Part shown: piece by piece, positions 15,023-23,058 of the stretch
Numbering within the stretch: the first letter of the stretch is position 1
Layout of the letters: every line of letters begins with the position of its first letter
NCBI GenBank assembly: GCA_949545755.1
Contig: CATITK010000049.1
Location: 1 to 39,733 of the forward strand
Direction: 5' to 3'
DNA from: Polaribacter sejongensis
Lineage (GTDB): Bacteria; Bacteroidota; Bacteroidia; Flavobacteriales; Flavobacteriaceae
DNA length: 39,733 nt
Notes under the pieces: model-generated
The model's database searches: none
Told to the model about the DNA's origin: nothing
What the model saw: only the letters and a program-made list of their open reading frames with translations
Translations under genes and position numbers: made by a program

Positions 15023-16186
15023 ATGAATTATTTAATAAACAACATTATAATTAGACGCTTTGCTGCCTTAGCTTCTTTAGTTATTGTTTCATTAATATTA
15101 TGGAACACGTACATTTTCTTTCAAAAATTCAAACAAGAAGAACGTGTTAAGATGGAAATTTTAGCAACGGCACAAAAGGAGCTTGCCTCAAATGTAGATT
15201 TAAATGCAAATGTTGATCTGCCTTTAAAAGTCATTGAAAATAACCAAAATATCCCTATGATTTTGGTGAATGAAAATGGAGAAATAGATTATTTTCAAAA
15301 TCTTGATTCTGTAAAATCCTTAAATAAAAAATATTTAGAAAAGCAATTGGCAAAAATGAAGGCTGAAAATAAGCCCATAGAATTGAGTTATAAAGGAAAA
15401 AATAGGCAATTTATCTATTACCGAAATTCCGATTTATTAAACAAACTAACTTACTATCCTATTGCTTTAATACTAATTCTATTGCTTTTCTTAAGTGTAA
15501 TTTATATGTTTTACAACTCAAATAAAATTGCGGAAACCAATAAGCTTTGGACAGGAATGGCAAAAGAAACTGCGCATCAAATTGGCACACCTTTGTCTTC
15601 TTTATTAGGGTGGATTGCAATTTTAAAAATGGAAAAAGTAGATAATAAATATGTTGAAGAAATAGAAAAAGATGTAAATCGATTAAACACTATTGCAAAT
15701 CGTTTTTCTAAAATTGGTTCTGCTCCAAAATTGAAAAAAGAAAACATTGTTACGATTACCAAAGACGCTTTTAACTACTTAAAATCTCGAAGTTCCAAAC
15801 AAATTTCCTTCTCTTTTGCCGCTACAGATCCTGAAATTTACACCCTTTTAAATAAAGAATTATTTGGTTGGGTTATAGAAAACCTCATCAAAAATGCTAT
15901 TGATGCTATGATGGGAAAAGGAGCACTAACACTAACGGTAGAAAACACGCCTAAAAAAGTAAAAATCACCATTACTGATACCGGAAAAGGAATGTCAAAA
16001 AAGCTTTTTAAACAAATATTTAAACCTGGGTTTACAACCAAAAAACGGGGTTGGGGATTGGGTTTATCACTCTCAAAACGTATTGTTTCTGATTACCACA
16101 AAGGGAAAATATTTGTGCAAAAATCGGACATTGGAAAAGGAACTACTTTTGAAATTTTGCTAGAAAAGGCTTTGCTTTCTTCTTAG
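15023..16186 (+). CDS. Orphan sensor histidine kinase
   Basis: A 387-residue two-pass membrane kinase (start ATG 15023; a GTG at 14999 would add 8 residues). One membrane segment is at ~12-34 and a second at ~144-164, bracketing a ~110-residue periplasmic sensor region that I do not recognise. Next comes the H-box KETAHQIGTPLSSLLGW with His185, which matches the variant H-box common in Bacteroidetes. The ATPase domain has an N-box NLIKNAIDAM, G1 DTGKGM, and G2 GWGLGLSLSKRI. It would autophosphorylate and pass phosphate to a response regulator, but no regulator gene is adjacent. Its neighbours (DUF3127, HIT, greA) do not hint at the signal. Confidence 0.9.
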   Translation: MNYLINNIIIRRFAALASLVIVSLILWNTYIFFQKFKQEERVKMEILATAQKELASNVDLNANVDLPLKVIENNQNIPMILVNENGEIDYFQNLDSVKSLNKKYLEKQLAKMKAENKPIELSYKGKNRQFIYYRNSDLLNKLTYYPIALILILLLFLSVIYMFYNSNKIAETNKLWTGMAKETAHQIGTPLSSLLGWIAILKMEKVDNKYVEEIEKDVNRLNTIANRFSKIGSAPKLKKENIVTITKDAFNYLKSRSSKQISFSFAATDPEIYTLLNKELFGWVIENLIKNAIDAMMGKGALTLTVENTPKKVKITITDTGKGMSKKLFKQIFKPGFTTKKRGWGLGLSLSKRIVSDYHKGKIFVQKSDIGKGTTFEILLEKALLSS

Positions 16187-16219
16187 TGATTTTTTCTGAT
16201 GTCTCAGGAAATAAAATGA

Positions 16220-16609
16220 TTATTCAAAATTAACAGCAATACTTTCAGCTAAAGTAACAAAGGTATCTTTAGACAACTTTACTTTTTGCTTAAATTGAAT
16301 ATCCGCCATTGCATTTAAAGGAATTAAATGTACATGTATATGTGGCACTTCTAAACCAATAACACTCATGCCAACTCTGTTACAAGGAACTGTTTTTTCT
16401 AAAGCTTTTGCAACACGATAAGAAAAATTCATAAGGTTTGTGTATGCGTCTTGTGATAAATCAAAAAGCTTATTTTCTTCTTTTTTAGGAACAACCAACG
16501 TATGTCCAGGAGCATTTGGATTGATATCTAAAAAGGCAATAAAATTTTCATCTTCTGCAACTTTGTAACAGGGGATTTCTCCTTCAATTATTTTTGTAAA
16601 TACGCTCAT
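16220..16609 (-). CDS. HIT-family (HINT-like) nucleotide hydrolase
   Basis: A 129-residue histidine-triad protein; such enzymes hydrolyse purine nucleoside phosphoramidates and similar AMP adducts. The triad is intact: HIHVHLIPL with His90, His92 and His94. The N-terminal FTKIIEGEIPCYKVAED and the DINPNAPGHTLVVPKKE segment are typical of the bacterial HINT branch, and length is normal. It lies 73 bp downstream of greA on the same strand, so the two may share a transcript. It is convergent with the histidine kinase gene. Confidence 0.93.
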   Translation of the reverse strand: MSVFTKIIEGEIPCYKVAEDENFIAFLDINPNAPGHTLVVPKKEENKLFDLSQDAYTNLMNFSYRVAKALEKTVPCNRVGMSVIGLEVPHIHVHLIPLNAMADIQFKQKVKLSKDTFVTLAESIAVNFE

Positions 16610-16682
16610 AAAAAAGTTGTTTGTTCTTAGTGAATAAAAATAGGAGCTCTAGAATCCTCCTGATGCATGAAAGACAGATTCA

Positions 16683-17156
16683 TTATCGAGAAATAGCCAC
16701 AACTTCGAATTTCATAATTCCGTTTGGAACTTGAATTTCTGCAATATCTCCAACCTCTTTCCCTAATAAACCTTTACCAATGGGAGAGTTTACAGACAAT
16801 TTTCCATTTCTAACATCTGTTTCAGAATCTGCTACTAAAGTGTAAGAAAATTCCATGCCATTGGATGTATTCTTAATTTTTACGATTGAATGAATCAATA
16901 TTTTAGAAGTATCTAATTGAGATTCATCTATAATTCTAGCACTAGAAATTACATTTTTCAACTTGGCAATTTTAAACTCCAAATGGGATTGTTCTTCTTT
17001 GGCAGCGTGGTATTCAGCATTCTCACTTAAATCCCCTTTATCACGTGCATCAGCAATTTCTTGAGTTACTCTAGGGCGCTCAATTTGTTCTAATTGCACC
17101 AATTCATCTTTTAATTTTTTTAATCCTTCTGCTGAATAATAAGATATGTCGCTCAT
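16683..17156 (-). CDS. greA: Transcription elongation factor GreA
   Basis: A 157-residue GreA. It binds the RNA polymerase secondary channel and stimulates cleavage of backtracked RNA. The N-terminal coiled coil carries the tip acids in ARDKGDLSENAEYHAAKEEQ. The C-terminal FKBP-like domain shows VNSPIGKGLLGKEVGDIAEI. Length is typical. A -7 box (TACATTTG, minus strand 17282-17275) with a TTG 18 bp above it lies ~120 bp upstream, giving a long leader. A HIT gene follows. Confidence 0.96.
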   Translation of the reverse strand: MSDISYYSAEGLKKLKDELVQLEQIERPRVTQEIADARDKGDLSENAEYHAAKEEQSHLEFKIAKLKNVISSARIIDESQLDTSKILIHSIVKIKNTSNGMEFSYTLVADSETDVRNGKLSVNSPIGKGLLGKEVGDIAEIQVPNGIMKFEVVAISR

Positions 17157-17274
17157 TTTATTTTAATTTAAAATTATCTATTTCATCTGGTAAATTTGAC
17201 TAATTTACCCTAAAAACCCGTCTTTGGGTTAAATCTAAAAATCCCATTACCTATAAAGGAATGAGATTGTCTCA

Positions 17275-17282
17275 CAAATGTA
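17275..17282 (-). promoter_or_regulatory. -7 promoter box (TACATTTG) with -33 TTG for greA
   Basis: Minus-strand TACATTTG with TTG at 17303-17301, an 18-bp spacer, close to the expected Bacteroidetes arrangement. It lies in the gap between greA and the divergent Rieske-like gene. Confidence 0.6.
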
Positions 17283-17329
17283 CAAAATATTTGTAAATTG
17301 CAATCGTTGTTTAATAACGAAAGATAATC

Positions 17330-17755
17330 ATGATTAAAAAAGTGCTTTTTTTCTTTTCCTTCTTCGCCTTTTTAAATTGCTCGAACAATGAAGAATTAAA
17401 CAATTGTAGACAAGCATTACCTTTAAATTATACGACAGATTTAAATAATCCAGCATTAATAAATGTTTTGGTGCCAGGTGGTTTTGTTGAGCTTACAGGA
17501 GGTTCTAAAGGAATCCTTTTAGGGAATGTAAATGGGAGTGAATTTATTGCCTATGATAAAATTTGTCCCGTAGGAGACTGTGAAGATCCTATGACTTTTG
17601 AAAGAGGTATTGTTTTAAAATGCGCCTGTGACAAAAGTGAATATGGTGTTGGAAAAGGTATTGGTGGTGCTCCGCAAACGGAAGGTTTTGTATGTCCTGC
17701 AATAGAATACAGGGTTCTCAAAAATGGAACAGCACTTCGAATCACAAATTTTTAA
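17330..17755 (+). CDS. Rieske-like lipoprotein lacking the histidine ligands
   Basis: A 141-residue probable lipoprotein: hydrophobic signal 1-16 and a lipobox-like FLNC with Cys17. The rest resembles the Rieske fold of the bc1 type, with ICPVGDC (Cys79, Cys84) where CTHxGC is expected and KCACDKSEY (Cys98, Cys100) where CPCHGSxF is expected. All four cysteines are kept, but both cluster histidines are replaced (Val81, Asp101), so a normal [2Fe-2S] Rieske cluster cannot form. I recall related flavobacterial lipoproteins with the same loss, so it is probably a family trait rather than local decay. Function is unknown. It may be a disulphide-stabilised envelope protein. It is divergent from greA. 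Confidence 0.7.
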   Translation: MIKKVLFFFSFFAFLNCSNNEELNNCRQALPLNYTTDLNNPALINVLVPGGFVELTGGSKGILLGNVNGSEFIAYDKICPVGDCEDPMTFERGIVLKCACDKSEYGVGKGIGGAPQTEGFVCPAIEYRVLKNGTALRITNF

Positions 17756-17778
17756 TAGCATACAAAATTTAAGTTACT

Positions 17779-17786
17779 TACTTTTG
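17779..17786 (+). promoter_or_regulatory. -7 promoter box (TACTTTTG) for purKE
   Basis: TACTTTTG fits TAnnTTTG and ends 22 bp before the GTG start of purK, giving a short leader. Confidence 0.6.
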
Positions 17787-17808
17787 CATAAACACAACTT
17801 TATATTCA

Positions 17809-18966
17809 GTGAAAAACTACTATTCTTCAGATTTTAAGCTAGGCATCCTTGGTGGAGGACAATTAGGCAGAATGCTTTTAGCCGAAACTCAAAAATTCGA
17901 CATTCATACCGCTATTTTAGAAAATAATAAAAAGGCACCATGTGCAGAAATATGCAATCGTTTTGTAGTAGGAGATTTATTAGATTTTAACGCTGTTTAT
18001 AACTTCGGAAAAACAGTAGACCTTCTTACAATTGAAATAGAAAACGTAAACCTTGATGCTTTAGATGCTTTAGAAAAAGAGGGTTTAATTATCTTTCCAA
18101 AACCAAAGGATTTACGCATTATTCAAAACAAAGCACATCAAAAAAACTTTTATATAGACCATCAAATTCCTACGGCGGCATTTTCTCATTATGCCTATTT
18201 AGAGGAATTAAAACACTCTTTTGAAAACAGTATTATTGAATTCCCATTTGTATGGAAAGCAGCTCGTTTTGGTTACGATGGAAATGGCGTGAAGATTGTG
18301 AGAAATCTTGAAGACTTAGAAAGTTTACCAAATGTTGAATGTATTACTGAGCAACTAATTCCTTTTAAAAATGAATTGGCAGTCATTGTTGCAAGAAATG
18401 CAGCTGGAGAAACGAAAACATATCCTGTTGTGGAGATGGAATTTCATCCCGAGGCAAACCAAGTAGAGTATGTTATTTGTCCAGCAAGAATAACAACTAA
18501 AGTTGCAGAAAATGCGAGAGAAATTGCTTTAAAAGTAGTGAGTGATTTAGATTTTGTTGGATTATTGGCAGTAGAAATGTTTCAAACAGTAGACGATAAA
18601 ATCTTAGTAAACGAAGTTGCCCCACGACCACATAATTCTGGACATTATTCAATTGAAGCGAGTTATACAAATCAATTTGAGCAGCATTTACGTAGTATTT
18701 TAAACCTTCCTTTGGGGAATACCGAAAGTAAAGTTGCAGGAATTATGGTAAATTTAGTCGGTGAAGAAGGTTTTTCTGGTGATGTGATTTATAAAAACAT
18801 TGAAGATATTTTAAAAATTGATGGAGTTACTCCTCATATTTATGGAAAGAAAGAAACACGTCCTTTTCGTAAAATGGGTCATGTTACTATTGTAAACTCT
18901 GATATAAATAAAGCAAGAACAATAGCACAAAAAGTAAAGGAAACAATTAGAGTGATAAGCAAATAA
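17809..18966 (+). CDS. purK: N5-carboxyaminoimidazole ribonucleotide synthase
   Basis: A 385-residue ATP-grasp enzyme that carboxylates AIR to N5-CAIR with ATP and bicarbonate in purine synthesis. The N-terminal LGILGGGQLGRMLL loop, the ATP-grasp segments (FVWKAARFGYDGNGVKIV, ITEQLIPFKNELAVIVAR) and the metal site in VNEVAPRPHNSGHYSIEAS are all present. The start is GTG at 17809, just before the conserved domain and after the -7 box; no ATG is available in a better place. purE follows 2 bp after the stop, so the two are coupled and supply the next step. Confidence 0.96.
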   Translation: MKNYYSSDFKLGILGGGQLGRMLLAETQKFDIHTAILENNKKAPCAEICNRFVVGDLLDFNAVYNFGKTVDLLTIEIENVNLDALDALEKEGLIIFPKPKDLRIIQNKAHQKNFYIDHQIPTAAFSHYAYLEELKHSFENSIIEFPFVWKAARFGYDGNGVKIVRNLEDLESLPNVECITEQLIPFKNELAVIVARNAAGETKTYPVVEMEFHPEANQVEYVICPARITTKVAENAREIALKVVSDLDFVGLLAVEMFQTVDDKILVNEVAPRPHNSGHYSIEASYTNQFEQHLRSILNLPLGNTESKVAGIMVNLVGEEGFSGDVIYKNIEDILKIDGVTPHIYGKKETRPFRKMGHVTIVNSDINKARTIAQKVKETIRVISK

Positions 18967-18968
18967 TT

Positions 18969-19448
18969 ATGGTAGGAATAATAATGGGAAGTGATTCAGA
19001 TCTTCCAATAATGCAAGAAGCAATAGACATTTTAGAAAGTTTTAATATTCAAATAGAAGTTGACATTGTCTCTGCGCACAGAACGCCAGAGAAATTAGTT
19101 GACTATTCTAAAAACGCACACACAAGAGGTGTAAAAGTAATTATTGCTGGCGCTGGAGGCGCTGCTCATTTACCTGGCATGGTGGCTTCTATGAGTCCGT
19201 TACCTATAATTGGGGTTCCTGTAAAAAGCAGCAATTCTATTGATGGTTGGGATTCTATTCTATCTATTTTACAAATGCCCGGAGGGGTTCCTGTTGCAAC
19301 TGTCGCTTTAAATGGTGCAAAAAATGCAGGAATTTTAGCCGCTCAAATTATAGGTGCTTCAGACGAAACTGTTTTAAATAAAATAATTGAGTACAAAGAA
19401 GCCTTAAAATTGAAGGTCGAAAAAGCTTCTGAACGGGTAAGAAAATAA
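18969..19448 (+). CDS. purE: N5-carboxyaminoimidazole ribonucleotide mutase
   Basis: A 159-residue class I PurE that converts N5-CAIR to CAIR. Hallmarks are MGSDSDLPIMQEA near the N-terminus, VSAHRTPEK with the catalytic His, AGAGGAAHLPGMVAS, and GVPVKSSNSIDGWDSILSI. It is placed directly after purK (2-bp gap) in the standard operon order. No strong terminator was found after it; instead a short palindromic repeat lies at 19497-19522 before the peptidase gene. Confidence 0.97.
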   Translation: MVGIIMGSDSDLPIMQEAIDILESFNIQIEVDIVSAHRTPEKLVDYSKNAHTRGVKVIIAGAGGAAHLPGMVASMSPLPIIGVPVKSSNSIDGWDSILSILQMPGGVPVATVALNGAKNAGILAAQIIGASDETVLNKIIEYKEALKLKVEKASERVRK

Positions 19449-19496
19449 CTCCTGTCTGGCGAAACTTATTTCAGCTTTTTAAACCATTTTTTAATG

Positions 19497-19522
19497 AGAT
19501 TCCGAAACAAGTTCGGAATGAC
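19497..19522 (+). repeat. Short palindromic repeat with ACAAG loop
   Basis: ATTCCGAA (19499-19506), loop ACAAG, TTCGGAAT (19512-19519), flanked by GAG and GAC. A weaker relative with the same loop lies at 29893-29907. The repeat falls inside a false N-terminal extension of the downstream peptidase frame. Confidence 0.65.
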
Positions 19523-19559
19523 AACTTTTAAAAATAAACTATTATATATTTTTTTTAAA

Positions 19560-21578
19560 ATGAATCCACTTTTAGACGATTTTAATACGGCTCCTTTTTC
19601 TAAAATTTCCAATAACGATTTCAAGCCAGCAATTAAAAAAGGCATTGAAATTGCAAAATCAGAAATTGATGCAATCATAAATAATGTAGAAAACCCAAGT
19701 TTCGAAAACACAACCGTTGATTTAGACTTTACAGGTGAAAAACTAAATAGAATTACGAGTATTTTTTTTAACTTAAATTCTGCAGAAACGAATGATGAAA
19801 TTCAGAAAATCGCACAAGAAGTTTCTCCTTGGTTAAGTGAGTTTAGAAATGATATTACTTTAAATGAAGCCTTATTTAAAAGGGTGAAAACTGTTTTTGA
19901 TCTAAGAAAAACGCTAGATCTAACTCCTGAACAAAAAACACTTTTAGACAAGCAGTATAAAAGCTTTGCAAGAAATGGGGCTAATTTAAACGAGATTGAT
20001 AAAAGTAGACTTCGAGAAATTGACGCAAAACTTTCTAAATTATCTTTAAAATTTGGAGAAAATGTATTGGCAGAAACCAATGCCTTTGAAATGCACTTAA
20101 CAAGTGAAAACGAGCTAGCAGGTTTGCCTGAAAGCGTAAAAGAAGCAGCGAAAGAAGTTGCAAAATCTAAAGACAAACAAGGTTGGGTTTTCACCTTAGA
20201 TTACCCTAGTTATATCCCTTTTTTGACCTACGCAGACAATCGAGCATTGCGCAAGAAAATGGCAATTGCTGCTGGGAAAAAAGCATTTCAAAAGAATGCG
20301 TTTAACAATGAAAAGAATGTTTTAGAAATTGTAAATCTTCGGCATCAAAGAGCCAATTTATTAGGCTACAAGACACATGCACATTTTGTTCTGGAAGAAA
20401 GAATGGCAGAAACTCCTGAAAAAGTGATTAAATTTTCTAACAATTTATTAGAAAAAGCAAAACCGGCAGCACGAAAAGAATTTAAAAAATTAGAAGACTA
20501 CGCTAAAAAATTAGACGGAATAGACCAACTTCAAAAATGGGATGGTGCTTATTATTCAGAGAAATTAAAGAAGGAATTGTTTGATTTGGACCAAGAATTA
20601 TTAAAACCTTATTTTAAATTAGAAAATGTAATTGAGGGTGTTTTTAAAATTGCAAGTAAATTATTTGACATTCAATTTGAAGAAGTTGCTAACATCGACA
20701 AATATCATGAAGATGTTAAAACATATAATGTGACAGACACTAGTGGGAATTTTGTTTCGGTTTTTTACGCAGATTTTCATCCCCGGAAAGGGAAAAGAAA
20801 TGGTGCATGGATGACTTCCTATAAATCACAACAAATTAAAAACGGAATTAACGACAGACCACACGTTTCTATCGTTTGTAACTTTACAAAACCAACAGCA
20901 ACAAAACCGTCATTATTAACTTTTAATGAAGTTACTATCTTGTTTCACGAGTTTGGACATGCGCTTCATGGAATGTTAGCAAACACAACCTACAACAGCC
21001 TGTCTGGAACTTCTGTTTCTTGGGATTTTGTTGAATTACCAAGTCAAGTTTTAGAAAATTGGTGTTTTGAAAAAGAAGCCTTAGAATTGTTTGCAAAACA
21101 TTATGAAACAGGTGAGGTCATCCCAATGAAATATATAGAGAAAATTAAAGAATCTGCTAGTTTTCATGAAGGAATGCAAACGTTAAGACAGTTAAGTTTT
21201 GGATTGTTAGACATGCAATGGCATGGTAGCGAGTCACCACAGACAATTTCTTCTGTAAAAGAATTTGAAAACAATGCTTTTGCTGAAACAAAATTATACC
21301 CTGATGTTGCAGAAAATGCAATGAGTACTGCGTTTTCTCATATTTTTCAAGGAGGATATTCTGCGGGATATTATTCTTATAAATGGGCAGAAGTTTTAGA
21401 TGCCGATGCTTTTGAATACTTTTTAGAAAAAGGAATTTTCAACAAAGAAGTGGCAACAAAGTTTAAAGAGAATGTATTATCTAAAGGAGGAACAGAAAAA
21501 CCAATGACATTATACAAACGCTTTAGAGGAGCAGCACCAAAACCAGAGGCTCTTTTAAGACGTGCTGGACTGTTATAA
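19560..21578 (+). CDS. M3-family oligopeptidase (Dcp/OpdA-like)
   Basis: A 672-residue zinc metallopeptidase that degrades short peptides, probably in the cytoplasm because no signal peptide is visible. The zinc motif LFHEFGHALHGM has His463, Glu464 and His467, and a third ligand is likely Glu492 in SWDFVELPSQ. The N-terminal helical half (~1-330) and the end (YKRFRGAAPKPEALLRRAGLL) match the M3A dipeptidyl carboxypeptidase/oligopeptidase A type. I start it at the ATG at 19560 (MNPLLDDFNTAPF). The frame is open to 19494, but those codons lie in a palindromic repeat and are unlike the family. Dcp versus oligopeptidase A cannot be told apart here. Confidence 0.92.
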   Translation: MNPLLDDFNTAPFSKISNNDFKPAIKKGIEIAKSEIDAIINNVENPSFENTTVDLDFTGEKLNRITSIFFNLNSAETNDEIQKIAQEVSPWLSEFRNDITLNEALFKRVKTVFDLRKTLDLTPEQKTLLDKQYKSFARNGANLNEIDKSRLREIDAKLSKLSLKFGENVLAETNAFEMHLTSENELAGLPESVKEAAKEVAKSKDKQGWVFTLDYPSYIPFLTYADNRALRKKMAIAAGKKAFQKNAFNNEKNVLEIVNLRHQRANLLGYKTHAHFVLEERMAETPEKVIKFSNNLLEKAKPAARKEFKKLEDYAKKLDGIDQLQKWDGAYYSEKLKKELFDLDQELLKPYFKLENVIEGVFKIASKLFDIQFEEVANIDKYHEDVKTYNVTDTSGNFVSVFYADFHPRKGKRNGAWMTSYKSQQIKNGINDRPHVSIVCNFTKPTATKPSLLTFNEVTILFHEFGHALHGMLANTTYNSLSGTSVSWDFVELPSQVLENWCFEKEALELFAKHYETGEVIPMKYIEKIKESASFHEGMQTLRQLSFGLLDMQWHGSESPQTISSVKEFENNAFAETKLYPDVAENAMSTAFSHIFQGGYSAGYYSYKWAEVLDADAFEYFLEKGIFNKEVATKFKENVLSKGGTEKPMTLYKRFRGAAPKPEALLRRAGLL

Positions 21579-21583
21579 GTATT

Positions 21584-21639
21584 CAGTTTGCAGTCAGCTT
21601 TTTTTATTGCTAACTGAGAAGACTGTTTTACTGCAAACT
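21584..21639. terminator. Convergent terminator-like inverted repeat
   Basis: AGTTTGCAGT (21585-21594) pairs perfectly with ACTGCAAACT (21630-21639), with T-rich tracts inside the loop (21599-21605). It sits between the M3 peptidase (+) and the glycosyltransferase (-). The right arm lies inside the last codons of the glycosyltransferase. Confidence 0.5.
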
Positions 21640-22872
21640 ATTTTTAACTTCAATCCATTTACTCATATATTTTGTGGCCTGCAAAGTTTGATGTTGTAAC
21701 AAATTGCCTAAAAAATTTTGAGTCCTATGTTGTTCTAAATTCTCTTGAATTTCTTTGATTTTTTTGATAAAAAGCAAACCTAACTTCTCTTTATCATACA
21801 CATGATTAATGATATCAATTCCTTTTGATTGACAGTTTTTCCACATACTTTTATTTTGATACAATGCTATTGAAATGAGTGCAAAATCAGAAAAATTATT
21901 TTCTATAAAACCATTCCAAGCAAATCTATCACACATTCCTTCTGCTCCTATTTCTGTGGTTACACTTGGTGTCCCGCAAATCATAGCTTCTGTCAGTTTT
22001 CCTTTAATACCTGCGCCAAAGCGCAAGGGAGCGATAACTAATCTCGCGTTTCCTACAACTTCTTTTGCGGAATCAGCATTTCCTTTAATAAGAAACCCTT
22101 CTTTTTTATTATGTAATTGATTTATTTGTTGATTTGCATACGCACCATAAACATGCAATTCAGCTTTTGGAAGAGAGTCTCTAATTTGGTCCCAAATTTC
22201 ATTTTTCAAGGTTAAAACGGCATCAACATTGGGTTTGTGAAAAAAATTACCAATAAAAATAAAGTGAGCTCTTTCTTCAAAAGATTTCCATTTTTTAATT
22301 TGATTATCATCAATTTTATCTAATAAAAAAGGCAAGTAATACAGTATTTTTTTATCAATTTTAAAAATATTTTTAAGTAAATCCATTTCATAAGTTGAAA
22401 TAATTAAACTCATATCACATCTCAAAATTGAAGCAATTTCTCTTTTTGTATCATCAGAGTTCAACAGCGCTTCGACTGAAAACGCTTCTTCTTTTTTTAA
22501 TTGTTGATGCCGCGTTTTTCTTAAAAAATGTAAATCCTCTGTGTCTAAAATTCGAATTGCATTTGGACAATTTTCTATAACTCGCCATCCAAATTGTTCT
22601 TCCATCATAAAACGATCAAAGAGTACAATCGTTGGTTGTAAATCTTTAATAAAATTATCAAAAGAAGTATTATTTAATACTATAGAGACAGTATCAATTC
22701 CTAAAGAACTTAGATCTGCTCCATTATCGCTTTTTTCAGCAGGTGAAGCAAAAGTTATGTTCCAATCTTCTTGTAAAAATTGTTCCATAAGTTGCAACAT
22801 TCTACTTCCAGCAGCAGAAGCGTTGGGTGCTACCCAAACGGCACCAATGATTAAAACTTGTTGTTTTTTCAA
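21628..22872 (-). CDS. Glycosyltransferase, GT4-like (GT-B fold)
   Basis: A 414-residue cytoplasmic or membrane-associated glycosyltransferase. The N-terminal half (~1-195) begins with QVLIIGAVWVAPNASAAGSRM and looks like a GT-B acceptor domain. The C-terminal half shows FIFIGNFFHKPNVDAV and then APLRFGAGIKGKLTEAMICGTPSVTTEIGAEG, whose glycine-rich loop and Glu match the nucleotide-sugar site of GT4 enzymes. Sugar donor and acceptor are unknown. No other envelope-sugar genes surround it, so it is not part of a visible polysaccharide cluster. It is convergent with the M3 peptidase gene and divergent from lpdA. Confidence 0.82.
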   Translation of the reverse strand: MKKQQVLIIGAVWVAPNASAAGSRMLQLMEQFLQEDWNITFASPAEKSDNGADLSSLGIDTVSIVLNNTSFDNFIKDLQPTIVLFDRFMMEEQFGWRVIENCPNAIRILDTEDLHFLRKTRHQQLKKEEAFSVEALLNSDDTKREIASILRCDMSLIISTYEMDLLKNIFKIDKKILYYLPFLLDKIDDNQIKKWKSFEERAHFIFIGNFFHKPNVDAVLTLKNEIWDQIRDSLPKAELHVYGAYANQQINQLHNKKEGFLIKGNADSAKEVVGNARLVIAPLRFGAGIKGKLTEAMICGTPSVTTEIGAEGMCDRFAWNGFIENNFSDFALISIALYQNKSMWKNCQSKGIDIINHVYDKEKLGLLFIKKIKEIQENLEQHRTQNFLGNLLQHQTLQATKYMSKWIEVKNSLQ

Positions 22873-22992
22873 TTTCTTAAAATTAATTTTTCAATTTCTT
22901 TTGAATTGAAAACAGCATAAAAATAAAACGAATACTATAATTTTTATGAGGTAAAACTAGTAAATTCTCCGTTTATTTTATGAAAATATCCG

Positions 22993-23000
22993 TATTTTTG
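22993..23000 (+). promoter_or_regulatory. -7 promoter box (TATTTTTG) for lpdA
   Basis: TATTTTTG matches TAnnTTTG; it ends 58 bp before the chosen lpdA ATG (23059) and 10 bp before an in-frame GTG (23011). Confidence 0.5.
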
Positions 23001-23058
23001 TTACTTATTAGTGAAAATAAAACCGAAAGGTTCTATTATACGCAAATTAAACGCACTC

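Noticed and set aside
19494-19559. 22-codon N-terminal extension of the M3 peptidase
   Set aside because: These codons come from a palindromic repeat and its flank; the family start matches the ATG at 19560.
19802-20194. 130-codon minus-strand frame inside the M3 peptidase
   Set aside because: Antisense shadow of a well-supported gene, Ser/Leu-rich with no motif.
23011-23058. GTG start adding 16 residues to lpdA
   Set aside because: The FAD-binding domain of this family begins within a few residues of the ATG at 23059; kept only as a remote option.
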